A stretch of 64,000 nt of DNA, from positions 23,181 to 87,180 of the forward strand of contig JBJHBJ010000013.1 of assembly GCA_050485425.1 (NCBI GenBank), given 5' to 3'. Source of the DNA: LSCE01 sp050485425. GTDB taxonomy: Bacteria > Pseudomonadota > Gammaproteobacteria > Nitrococcales > Aquisalimonadaceae. Shown in pieces: positions 10,631-20,266 of the stretch. Numbering within the stretch: position 1 is the first letter of the stretch; the number at the start of each line of letters is the position of its first letter. The notes under the pieces are model-generated. The model was not told the origin of the DNA and made no database searches. It worked only from the letters and a program-made list of their open reading frames with translations. A program made the translations under genes and the position numbers.

Positions 10631-10987
10631 ATGCTCGAGAATTACCTGCCAATACTGCTGTTTATCATCGTCGGTCTCGGCCTGGGTGCCGTGTTGATGG
10701 TTGCCGGTTTCATTCTGGGCCCGCACCGGCCGAGCGAGGAGAAGCTGTCGCCCTACGAGTGCGGTTTCGAGGCGTTCGAGGATTCGCGCATGAAGTTCGA
10801 CGTGCGCTACTACCTGGTCGCCATCCTCTTCATCATCTTCGATCTGGAAATCGCCTTTCTTTTCCCCTGGGCTATCGTGCTCGACGAAATCGGGTTGTTC
10901 GGCTTCGCATCCATGGGGGTGTTCCTGGCGATTCTGCTGATCGGCTTCCTGTACGAATGGAAGAAAGGAGCGCTGGAATGGGAGTAG
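10631..10987 (+). CDS. nuoA: NADH-quinone oxidoreductase subunit A
   Basis: Small membrane subunit of complex I. The 118 residues have three membrane helices (about 6-28, 60-80 and 88-110). The conserved loop GPHRPSEEKLSPYECGFEAF and the FDVRYYLVAILFIIFDLE signature are present. I start at MLENYLPILL rather than at the in-frame codon 45 nt upstream, because GGGGAAC lies just before this ATG and the extra residues are not family-like. It is the first gene of a complete nuoA-N operon and overlaps nuoB by 10 nt. Confidence 0.96.
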   Translation: MLENYLPILLFIIVGLGLGAVLMVAGFILGPHRPSEEKLSPYECGFEAFEDSRMKFDVRYYLVAILFIIFDLEIAFLFPWAIVLDEIGLFGFASMGVFLAILLIGFLYEWKKGALEWE

Positions 10988-11454
10988 AGGGCGTTCTCGA
11001 GAAGGGCTTCGTCACCACGTCCGCGGACAAGCTGTTCAACTGGGCCCGGACCGGCTCCCTGTGGCCGATGACCTTCGGTCTGGCCTGTTGTGCTGTCGAG
11101 ATGATGCATGCCGGCGCCGCTCGCTACGATCTGGATCGTTTCGGGATCATTTTCCGTCCCAGCCCGCGCCAGTCGGACGTGATGATCGTCGCCGGCACAC
11201 TATGCAACAAGATGGCGCCGGCGCTGCGCAAGGTCTACGACCAGATGTCGGACCCGAAGTGGGTCATCTCCATGGGATCCTGCGCAAACGGCGGCGGCTA
11301 CTACCACTATTCCTACTCGGTGGTCAGGGGCTGCGACCGCGTGGTGCCGGTCGACATCTATGTGCCCGGCTGCCCGCCCACGGCGGAGGCGCTGCTCTAC
11401 GGCATCGTTCAACTGCAGAACAAGATTCGCCGTACCAACACCATCGCCCGTTGA
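10978..11454 (+). CDS. nuoB: NADH-quinone oxidoreductase subunit B (cluster N2)
   Basis: Peripheral-arm subunit carrying the terminal [4Fe-4S] cluster N2, which reduces quinone. The 158 residues contain the four ligands: adjacent C37-C38 (GLACCAVEMM), C102 (MGSCANGGG) and C132 (VPGCPPTAEA). It starts within the last codons of nuoA and is clearly translationally coupled. The length and full signature set leave no doubt about identity. Confidence 0.97.
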   Translation: MGVEGVLEKGFVTTSADKLFNWARTGSLWPMTFGLACCAVEMMHAGAARYDLDRFGIIFRPSPRQSDVMIVAGTLCNKMAPALRKVYDQMSDPKWVISMGSCANGGGYYHYSYSVVRGCDRVVPVDIYVPGCPPTAEALLYGIVQLQNKIRRTNTIAR

Positions 11455-11478
11455 ATTCAAGACGGAGACTGATCGTCC

Positions 11479-12213
11479 ATGCCTGAAGCGCAGCGCAAAC
11501 TGGCAGAACAACTGCGGCAGGAGTTCGGGGGGCGCGTGTCCGGGCCCGAGCTTGTGCGGGATGAGGTCACCATCGAGGTGGTGCCTGACGAGCTGTTCGC
11601 CGTCATGCAGTCCCTGAAGGAGCTGCCTCACTTCGCCTTTACCCAGCTCAGCGATCTCTGCGGCGTCGACTATGCCGCCTATGGGCAGGGCGAGTGGATT
11701 ACCGAGCAGGCCAGCACGTCCGGGTTTTCCCGAGGTGTACAAGGCAACAGTTTCGCCCGTCTCGGGCTGACCGGCGTCTACGGGGTCGACGAGATAACCG
11801 GCAACACCGGCCGGCGCTTTGCCGCCGTCTACCACCTGCTGTCCGTGACCCATAATGTCCGTTTGCGCGTGAAGTGCTATTGCACGGACGACAATTTCCC
11901 CATCGTGCAGTCCGTGGTGCCCATCTGGGCCGGCGCCAACTGGTTCGAGCGTGAGGCGTTCGACCTGTACGGCATTGTGTTCGACGGCCATCCGGATTTG
12001 CGCCGCATTCTCACCGACTACGGTTTCGTCGGTCACCCCTTCCGCAAGGATTTCCCGCTGATCGGCAACGTCGAGGTGCGTTACGACGAGGAAAAGCGCC
12101 GTGTCATCTATCAACCCGTGACCATCGAGCCGCGGGTGCTGGTGCCGCGCGTGATCCGTGACGACAACCGCTACGCCGACCGGCAGGCCAGGGAGGAAAC
12201 CGGCAATGGGTGA
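11479..12213 (+). CDS. nuoC: NADH-quinone oxidoreductase subunit C
   Basis: The 30-kDa subunit of the complex I connecting module. It is a 244-residue separate protein, not fused to NuoD as in E. coli. The family signature ERE(A)FDLYGIVFDGHPDLRRIL and the following DYGFVGHPFRKDFPL are present at about residues 154-192. A glycine-rich insertion around residues 75-115 makes it somewhat longer than minimal NuoC. It overlaps nuoD by 8 nt. Confidence 0.96.
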   Translation: MPEAQRKLAEQLRQEFGGRVSGPELVRDEVTIEVVPDELFAVMQSLKELPHFAFTQLSDLCGVDYAAYGQGEWITEQASTSGFSRGVQGNSFARLGLTGVYGVDEITGNTGRRFAAVYHLLSVTHNVRLRVKCYCTDDNFPIVQSVVPIWAGANWFEREAFDLYGIVFDGHPDLRRILTDYGFVGHPFRKDFPLIGNVEVRYDEEKRRVIYQPVTIEPRVLVPRVIRDDNRYADRQAREETGNG

Positions 12214-13459
12214 TATCCGTTCCTATACGATGAACTTCGGCCCACAGCATCCCGCTGCCCACGGCGTGCTGCGCCTGGTGCTGGAGATGGAAGGCGAGAC
12301 CATTCGCCGGGCCGATCCGCACGTGGGGCTGCTGCACCGGGCCACCGAAAAGCTCGCGGAAAGCAAACCGTTCAACCAGAGCATCGGTTACATGGACCGT
12401 CTCGACTACGTGTCCATGATGTGCAACGAACACGGTTACGTGATGGCCATCGAGCAGTTGCTGGGGATCACGCCGCCGAAGCGCGCACAGTACATCCGTA
12501 CCATGTTCGACGAGATCACCCGCATCCTGAATCACCTGATGTGGCTCGGCGCGCACGGCCTGGACGTGGGGGCGATGACCGCCTTCCTGTACTGTTTCCG
12601 CGAGCGCGAGGATCTGATGGACTGCTACGAGGCGGTCTCCGGGGCGCGCATGCATGCCACCTACTACCGTCCGGGCGGTGTCTATCGTGATCTGCCGGAC
12701 CGTATGCCCCAGTACGAGCCTTCCCGGTTCCGCAGCGAGAAGGACCTGAAAGTGCTGAACGAGGCCCGGCAGGGCTCCCTGCTGGACTTCCTGGAAGACT
12801 TCTGCGCCCGTTTCCCCGCCTGCGTGGACGAGTACGAGACCCTGCTCACCGAAAACCGTATCTGGAAGCAGCGCCTGGTGGGCATTGGCGTGGTGTCTCC
12901 TGAGCGCGCGCTGGAGCTGGGCTTCACCGGGCCGATGCTGCGGGGGTCCGGAGTGGAGTGGGATCTGCGCCGCAAGCAGCCCTATGAGGTCTACGACGAG
13001 CTGGATTTCGAGATTCCGGTAGGCACCAACGGCGATTGCTACGACCGTTACCTGGTGCGGGTCGAGGAAATGCGCCAGTCCACCCATATCATCAAACAGT
13101 GCATCGACTGGCTGCGCAAGAACCCCGGCCCGGTGATGGTGGACGACCACAAGATCGCGCCGCCCACGCGCGAGGAGATGAAGGACGACATGGAGTCGCT
13201 GATTCATCACTTCAAGCTGTTCACCGAGGGCTTCTGCGTGCCTGCCGGCGAGACCTATGCCGCGGTGGAGGCGCCGAAGGGGGAGTTCGGGGTCTACCTG
13301 ATTTCCGACGGGGCCAACAAGCCGTATCGCGTGAAGGTGCGGGCTCCCGGTTTCCCACACCTGGCGGCCATGGATGAAATGGCCCGTGGCCACATGCTGG
13401 CCGACGTGGTGGCCTTGATCGGCACACAGGACATCGTATTCGGGGAGATCGACCGTTGA
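12206..13459 (+). CDS. nuoD: NADH-quinone oxidoreductase subunit D
   Basis: The 49-kDa subunit that forms the quinone-binding cavity with NuoB. The 417 residues begin MGDIRSYTMNFGPQHPAAHG, the conserved N-terminal motif with the quinone-site histidines. The start is set by GGGAGGA, 8 nt upstream inside the end of nuoC. Later signatures include HVGLLHRATEKL, GYMDRLDYVSMM, RTMFDEITRILNHLM and the C-terminal DIVFGEIDR. The stop TGA overlaps the TTG start of nuoE. Confidence 0.97.
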   Translation: MGDIRSYTMNFGPQHPAAHGVLRLVLEMEGETIRRADPHVGLLHRATEKLAESKPFNQSIGYMDRLDYVSMMCNEHGYVMAIEQLLGITPPKRAQYIRTMFDEITRILNHLMWLGAHGLDVGAMTAFLYCFREREDLMDCYEAVSGARMHATYYRPGGVYRDLPDRMPQYEPSRFRSEKDLKVLNEARQGSLLDFLEDFCARFPACVDEYETLLTENRIWKQRLVGIGVVSPERALELGFTGPMLRGSGVEWDLRRKQPYEVYDELDFEIPVGTNGDCYDRYLVRVEEMRQSTHIIKQCIDWLRKNPGPVMVDDHKIAPPTREEMKDDMESLIHHFKLFTEGFCVPAGETYAAVEAPKGEFGVYLISDGANKPYRVKVRAPGFPHLAAMDEMARGHMLADVVALIGTQDIVFGEIDR

Positions 13460-13959
13460 GTTCGGAGCGCCTGTCGGAAAAGCTGCTTTCGCCGGAAGTG
13501 CGAAAGGAAATCGATCACTGGCTGGGCAAGTTTCCCGAGGAGGGGAAGCGCTCGGCACTGATACCGGCGTTGCATGCAGCGCAGGACGCCAACGGCGGCT
13601 ATCTGACCGAGGCGCTGATGGACGCGGTGGCGGAGTACCTGGGCCAGCCGAAGGTGGCGGTCTACGAGGTGGCCACGTTCTACACCATGTTCGACACCCG
13701 CCCGGTGGGGCGGCACAAGGTCAACGTCTGCACCAATATTTCCTGCTGGCTGATGGGCGCCGACTCCATCGTCTCCCATTGCGAGAAGAAGCTGGGCATC
13801 AAGCTCGGTGAGACCACCGCCGACAACCGCATCACGCTGAAAGTGGAAGAAGAGTGCCTGGCGGCCTGTTCCGGTGGCCCGATGATGGTGGTGGACGGCC
13901 ACTACCACACCCACCTGACCCCGGAGAAGGTGGACGAGATTCTGGATAATCTGGAGTAA
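13456..13959 (+). CDS. nuoE: NADH-quinone oxidoreductase subunit E (cluster N1a)
   Basis: The 24-kDa subunit with a thioredoxin-like [2Fe-2S] domain holding N1a. The 167 residues contain ligands C92 and C97 (VCTNISCWL) and C134 and C138 (EECLAACSG). The start is a TTG overlapping the nuoD stop (TTGA); no ATG or GTG in frame preserves the N-terminal helical region. It is followed 2 nt later by nuoF, its partner in the NADH-dehydrogenase module. Confidence 0.96.
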   Translation: MSSERLSEKLLSPEVRKEIDHWLGKFPEEGKRSALIPALHAAQDANGGYLTEALMDAVAEYLGQPKVAVYEVATFYTMFDTRPVGRHKVNVCTNISCWLMGADSIVSHCEKKLGIKLGETTADNRITLKVEEECLAACSGGPMMVVDGHYHTHLTPEKVDEILDNLE

Positions 13960-13961
13960 CC

Positions 13962-15250
<1,289 letters not shown>

Positions 15251-15254
<4 letters not shown>

Positions 15255-17653
15255 CAGACAAGGCTGAAGCAAGCAACCCGGATCTGGTGACTATCGAGGT
15301 CGATGGCGTCGAGATGCAGGCCCCCAAGGGCTCCATGATCATCGAGGCCACCGACAAGCAGGGCGTGCACGTGCCCCGTTTCTGCTACCACCGCAAGCTG
15401 TCCATCGCGGCCAACTGCCGCATGTGCCTGGTGGACGTGGAAAAGGCACCGAAGCCCCTGCCTGCCTGCGCCACCCCGGTGGCCGACGGCATGAAGATCA
15501 GCACCCGCTCCGAGCGTGCGGTCAAGGCCCAGAAGGGCGTGATGGAATTCCTGCTGATCAACCACCCGTTGGACTGCCCGATCTGCGACCAGGGCGGTGA
15601 GTGCGAACTGCAGGATCTGGCCCTGGGCTACGGCCGCGGCGTGTCCCGGTTCTCCGAGCGCAAGCGCGTGGTCAAGGACGAGAACCTCGGTCCGCTGATC
15701 GCCACCGAGATGACGCGCTGCATCCATTGCACCCGCTGCGTGCGCTTCCTGGATGAGGTGGCCGGGCAACGTGAACTGGGTGGCATGGGACGCGGCGAGC
15801 ACACCGAAATCTCCACGTACGTGGGCCTGGGTGTGCATTCGGAGATGTCCGGCAACGTCATCGACCTCTGCCCGGTGGGTGCGCTGACCTCCAGACCCTA
15901 CCGGTTCACCGCCCGGGCCTGGGAAATGCTCAGTCACCCCGGTGTGGCGCCGCACGACTGCGCCGGCTCCAACGTCCAGATCCATCATGTCCACGGCAAG
16001 ATCAAGCGCGTGGTCCCCCGCGACAACGAGGACATCAACGAATGCTGGATCTCCGATCGTGACCGCTTTGCCTATCAGGGCGTGCAAAGCGACGACCGGC
16101 TGCAGCGCCCCCGCATCAAGCGGGACGGCCGCTGGCAGGACTGTTCATGGGAGGACGCGCTGGAAGAGGCCGGCCGCCGGTTGATGCAACTGGTGGATGC
16201 GCATGGTGGTGGCCAGCTGGGCGCGCTGGTCTCACCCGTCGCCACGGTGGAAGAGCAGTACCTCACCGGCAAACTGATGCGGGCGCTGGACAGCCGCAAC
16301 ATCGACGCCCGCCTGCGTACCGGGGATTTCTCCGACCAGCAGAGCCGGCCGCTGTATCCGGCGCTGGGTCTCGGCATCGCCGAACTCGAGACACTGGATG
16401 CCGTTGTGCTGGTCGGCAGCAACCCGCGCGCCGAGCAGCCCATCATCAATCACCGGCTGCGCAAGGCCGCGCTGCGCGGCGGCAAGGTCAGTTACCTGAA
16501 CCCACGCCGCTACGAATTCAACTACCCGGTGGCCGACCAGCTGGTGGCCGATGCGCCGGGCATGGTCCGCCGCCTGGCCGCCGTGGCCTCGGTGCTGCTG
16601 GAAAAGGCCGGCCGCACCGCGCCGGAAGGCTTCCAGGTGCTGTTGGCCGGTGAGCAGGACGACCCGCAGGCCGCCGAGCTGGCGCAGCGCCTGATGGATG
16701 CCGGCAACGGCGCCATTCTGCTGGGACCGTATGTGGAGTCGCATCCGCAGGGCGCCGCGCTGCGTGCCGTGGCAGGACTGATCGCCGAACTGGCGGGCGT
16801 TCGCGTCGGCTGCCTGACCGAGGGTCCGAACACGGCAGGTGCCTGGCTGACCGGCGCCGTCCCCCACCGTCAGGCGGGTGGCGAGGCCGAGTCGGCACCT
16901 GGTCTGGATGCACGGCGCATGTTCTCCGAACCGCTGCGGGGCTATCTGCTGATGGCGGTGGAGCCTGAGGCGGACTGCTGGAATGGTGCGGCCGCGGTGG
17001 CAGCCCTGCGGCAGGCGGAACTGGTGGTGGCAATGACCCCGTTCGTCACGCCGGCCATGGAAGATTATGCCGACGTGCTGCTGCCCGTGGGGACCTTCAG
17101 CGAGACCTCGGGCACTTACATCAGCGCCGAAGGGCGCTGGCAGTCCTTCCCCGGCGTGGTGCGTCCGGTGGGCGAAGCACGCCCCGCCTGGAAAGTGCTG
17201 CGCGTGCTGGGTAACGTGCTGCAGCTTCAGGGCTTCGAGCAGCAGTCCTCGGAAGAGGTGCTGGCCGAGGCGCGGAGCGCGACGGGCGAGAGCGCCGAGA
17301 GTGCGCCGCTGGCATGGAACGCGCCGACCACGGAGCTTTCCGCGAGCGAGGGGCTGATGCGCATCGGCTCGGTGCCGCTGTATGCCACCGACGCCCTGGT
17401 GCGTCGGGCCAAGGCGCTGCAGGCTACCCGGCAGGCCACCGAAGTGAAGGTGCTGGTATCGCCGGCGGTGGCCGAGCAGCATGGCCTGAGCGAGCTGGAC
17501 TGGGTGGAAGTGACCCAGGATGGACAGACCGCTCGCATGCCGGTCGGGATGGACGAGAGTCTTCCCGACAACGTGGTCTGGGTACCCGTCGGTGTCGAGG
17601 GTACCGCCGGGCTTGGAGCACAGTTCGGGCCGGTGACGCTGCGGCGCGTCTGA
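15251..17653 (+). CDS. nuoG: NADH-quinone oxidoreductase subunit G
   Basis: The 75-kDa iron-sulfur subunit. Its 800 residues are shorter than the E. coli protein of about 900 but normal for many gammaproteobacteria. The N-terminal [2Fe-2S] ferredoxin (RFCYHRKLSIAANCRMCLVDV, last C in PACATPV) is followed by the His-Cys3 motif region HPLDCPICDQGGECELQD and a 4Fe-4S segment (CIHCTRCVRFLDEVAG ... VIDLCPVGALTS). A degenerate molybdopterin-oxidoreductase domain (about 220-800) has no visible cofactor function. Confidence 0.96.
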
Positions 17654-17664
17654 AGAACGATGGG

Positions 17665-17683
17665 GCGCCCGGTTCCCGGGCGC
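17665..17683 (+). other. Strong hairpin in the nuoG-nuoH spacer
   Basis: GCGCCCGG and CCGGGCGC form an 8-bp perfect stem with a 3-nt loop, 12 nt after the nuoG stop, with no following T tract. It sits in the 128-nt gap between the peripheral-arm and membrane-arm genes, the longest gap within the operon. It may affect message processing or stability; this is inference. Confidence 0.4.
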
Positions 17684-17781
17684 GGTAAAGAACGACCGGT
17701 AAACCTGGCCCGGTGCGGCCGGCTCCTCTGGCAGCGGTCTGTGCTGCCCGGAGTGACACGATAACGGGATTGACGAGACCC

Positions 17782-18804
17782 ATGGCGGAATTCACGGAAT
17801 TTGTCTGGATCATGACCAAGATCGTCGCGATCGTCGGTCCGCTGATCCTGGCTGTGGCCTATCTGACCTATGCCGAACGGCGCGTGATCGGGGCCATCCA
17901 GTCGCGTAACGGCCCCAACCGGGTGGGTCCCCTGGGCTTGTTCCAGCCCTTCGCCGATGTGTTCAAGCTGCTGTTCAAGGAAGTGGTGCTGCCGGCCAAC
18001 GCCAACCGCTTCCTGTTTCTGATCGCGCCGCTGCTGTCGCTGATGCCGGCGCTGGCCGCCTGGGCGGTGATGCCGTTCAGCGAGGGCCTGGTGCTGTCGG
18101 ATATCAATGCCGGGCTGCTGTACATCCTGGCCATGACCTCGCTGGGCGTCTACGGCGTGATCATCGCCGGCTGGGCCTCCAACTCCAAGTACGCGATGCT
18201 GGGCGCCATGCGCTCGGCCGCACAGATTGTCTCCTACGAAATCGCCATGGGCTTTGCGCTGGTCGGTGTGCTGATGGCCGCCGGCAGCCTGAACATGAGC
18301 GGTATCGTCCAGGCTCAGGCCGGGCCGATCTGGAACTGGTTCTGGCTGCCGCTGCTGCCGCTGTTCATCGTCTACTGGATTTCCGGCGTAGCCGAGACCA
18401 ACCGCGCACCCTTCGATGTGGCCGAGGGCGAGTCGGAAATCGTTGCCGGCTTCCACGTGGAGTATTCCGGCGTGGCGTTTGCCGTGTTCTTCCTGGCCGA
18501 GTACGCCAACATGATCCTGATCTCCGGCCTGGCCGTGATCATGTTCATGGGCGGCTGGTATTCGCCGTTCCACGGCCTGCCCGTGCTGGGGCCGCTGTTC
18601 GATTGGGTGCCGGGCATCGTCTGGTTCGTGCTGAAGATGGCGGTGTTCCTGTATCTGTACCTGGCGTTCCGTGCCACCTTCCCGCGTTACCGGTATGACC
18701 AGATCATGCGGCTGGGCTGGAAGGTGCTGATTCCGGTGACGGTGGTCTGGCTGGTGGTGCTGGCGTTGATGATCATTGCCGGCCTCGGGCCCTGGTTCAA
18801 CTGA
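17782..18804 (+). CDS. nuoH: NADH-quinone oxidoreductase subunit H
   Basis: Membrane subunit that joins the peripheral and membrane arms and borders the quinone chamber. The 340 residues have about eight to nine helices. Signatures: YAERRVIGAIQSRNGPNRVGPLG (starting near residue 31), LQPFADVFKLLFKE-like FQPFADVFK, and AETNRAPFDVAEGESEIVAGFHVEYSG. I start at MAEFTEFVW because the upstream in-frame residues are not family-like. It opens the membrane-arm part of the operon. Confidence 0.97.
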   Translation: MAEFTEFVWIMTKIVAIVGPLILAVAYLTYAERRVIGAIQSRNGPNRVGPLGLFQPFADVFKLLFKEVVLPANANRFLFLIAPLLSLMPALAAWAVMPFSEGLVLSDINAGLLYILAMTSLGVYGVIIAGWASNSKYAMLGAMRSAAQIVSYEIAMGFALVGVLMAAGSLNMSGIVQAQAGPIWNWFWLPLLPLFIVYWISGVAETNRAPFDVAEGESEIVAGFHVEYSGVAFAVFFLAEYANMILISGLAVIMFMGGWYSPFHGLPVLGPLFDWVPGIVWFVLKMAVFLYLYLAFRATFPRYRYDQIMRLGWKVLIPVTVVWLVVLALMIIAGLGPWFN

Positions 18805-18817
18805 TAGGTGTCCCTCA

Positions 18818-19306
18818 ATGAGTGCTGCTAGCGACTTCGTCCGCACATTCTTTCTCACGGAGCTGCTCCGTGGGTTGAAGCTGACCGGACGCAATCTGTT
18901 CAAGCGCAAGGTGACCATCCAGTACCCGGAGGAGAAGGCGCCGCAGTCGCCGCGTTTCCGCGGCCGGCACGCGCTGCGCCGCTATCCCAACGGCGAGGAG
19001 CGCTGCATTGCCTGCAAGCTGTGCGAGGCGGTCTGTCCGGCGCTGGCGATCACCATCGAGTCCGAACAGCGCGAGGACGGCACGCGCCGGACCACGCGCT
19101 ATGACATCGACCTGTTCAAGTGCATCTACTGCGGGTTCTGCGAGGAATCCTGCCCGGTGGATTCCATCGTCGAGACGCGGGTCTTCGAATACCACATGGA
19201 AGAGCGGGGCGAGAACATCGTCAACAAGCAGCAGTTGCTGGCGTTTGGCGACGAATACGAAAAGCAGCTGGCCGCGGACCGCGCCATGGATGCTCCTTAC
19301 CGCTGA
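18818..19306 (+). CDS. nuoI: NADH-quinone oxidoreductase subunit I (clusters N6a/N6b)
   Basis: TYKY-type subunit with two [4Fe-4S] clusters that relay electrons to N2. The 162 residues carry two ferredoxin motifs: C63, C66, C69, C73 (CIACKLCEAVCP) and C102, C105, C108, C112 (CIYCGFCEESCP). The start MSAASDFVRTFF lies 13 nt after the nuoH stop. The C-terminal YHMEERGENIVNKQQLLAFGD is typical. Confidence 0.97.
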   Translation: MSAASDFVRTFFLTELLRGLKLTGRNLFKRKVTIQYPEEKAPQSPRFRGRHALRRYPNGEERCIACKLCEAVCPALAITIESEQREDGTRRTTRYDIDLFKCIYCGFCEESCPVDSIVETRVFEYHMEERGENIVNKQQLLAFGDEYEKQLAADRAMDAPYR

Positions 19307-19332
19307 GGCGGCAACCGATACAGGGTGATGCA

Positions 19333-19950
19333 GTGATTGAACAGCTGATCTTCTACGTGTTCGCTCTGGTGCTGCTGTTCGCGGCCACCATGGTGATCAC
19401 CGTGCGCAATCCGGTGCATGCGGCGTTGTTCCTTGTGCTGGCCTTCTTCAACAGCGCCGCTCTGTGGATCATGGCCGGAGCCGAGTTCCTCGGCATCGTG
19501 CTGGTGCTGGTGTATGTCGGCGCGGTGATGGTGCTGTTCCTGTTCGTCGTCATGATGCTGGACCTGAACCTGGGCGCGTTGCGTGAAGGTTTCATGAAGC
19601 ACTTCTATATCGGCGTGCCCATCGCCGTCGTGATTGCCATCCAGATGCTGCTGGTAGTGGGCTCCGGCCTGTTCGCGCCGGAAACGCTGCCCGAGCCCGC
19701 CATGCCCATCCCCGAGGGCGCCGGTAACACCTCGATGCTTGGGGGCGTGCTCTATACGGTCTACGTCTATCCGTTCGAACTGGCGGCGGTCATTCTGCTG
19801 GTGGCGATCATCGCCGCCATCATGCTGACGTTGCGGCGCCGCGAGGGAACCAAGCATCAGAACCCGGGGCAACAGGTCAAGGTTCGCAAGGCGGACCGCC
19901 TGCGCCTGGTCAATCTGCCGTCTTCCCGCCGCGGATCGGAACAGGAATAA
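19333..19950 (+). CDS. nuoJ: NADH-quinone oxidoreductase subunit J
   Basis: Membrane subunit of complex I with five helices. The product is 205 residues from a GTG start (VIEQLIFYVFALVLLF), the only codon that fits the family N-terminus. AGGGTG lies 5 nt upstream. The conserved block NPVHAALFLVLAFFNSAALW and LVYVGAVMVLFLFVVMMLD includes the pi-bulge region of helix 3. The C-terminal tail is basic. nuoK follows after 5 nt. Confidence 0.95.
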   Translation: MIEQLIFYVFALVLLFAATMVITVRNPVHAALFLVLAFFNSAALWIMAGAEFLGIVLVLVYVGAVMVLFLFVVMMLDLNLGALREGFMKHFYIGVPIAVVIAIQMLLVVGSGLFAPETLPEPAMPIPEGAGNTSMLGGVLYTVYVYPFELAAVILLVAIIAAIMLTLRRREGTKHQNPGQQVKVRKADRLRLVNLPSSRRGSEQE

Positions 19951-19955
19951 CACCG

Positions 19956-20261
19956 ATGATCGAGCTTTCAGACTACCTGGTACTGGGCGCCATCCTGTTC
20001 GCGCTGGGCATGGCCGGCATCTTCCTCAACCGGAAGAATGCCATCGTGCTGCTCATGTCCATCGAACTGATCCTGCTGGCGGTCAATTTCAACTTCATTG
20101 CCTTTTCCACGTTCATGGGTGACCTGGCCGGCCAGGTCTTCGTGTTCTTCATTCTCACCGTGGCCGCGGCGGAATCCGCCATCGGGCTTGCCATCCTGGT
20201 GGTGCTGTTCCGTAACAAGAACTCCATCAACGTGGCCGATCTGGACAGCATGAAGGGCTGA
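19956..20261 (+). CDS. nuoK: NADH-quinone oxidoreductase subunit K
   Basis: MrpC-like membrane subunit, 101 residues with three helices. The two conserved membrane glutamates needed for proton transfer lie in MSIELILLAVNFNF and VAAAESAIGLAILVV. Length and motifs are standard. nuoL follows after 5 nt. Confidence 0.97.
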   Translation: MIELSDYLVLGAILFALGMAGIFLNRKNAIVLLMSIELILLAVNFNFIAFSTFMGDLAGQVFVFFILTVAAAESAIGLAILVVLFRNKNSINVADLDSMKG

Positions 20262-20266
20262 TATCC

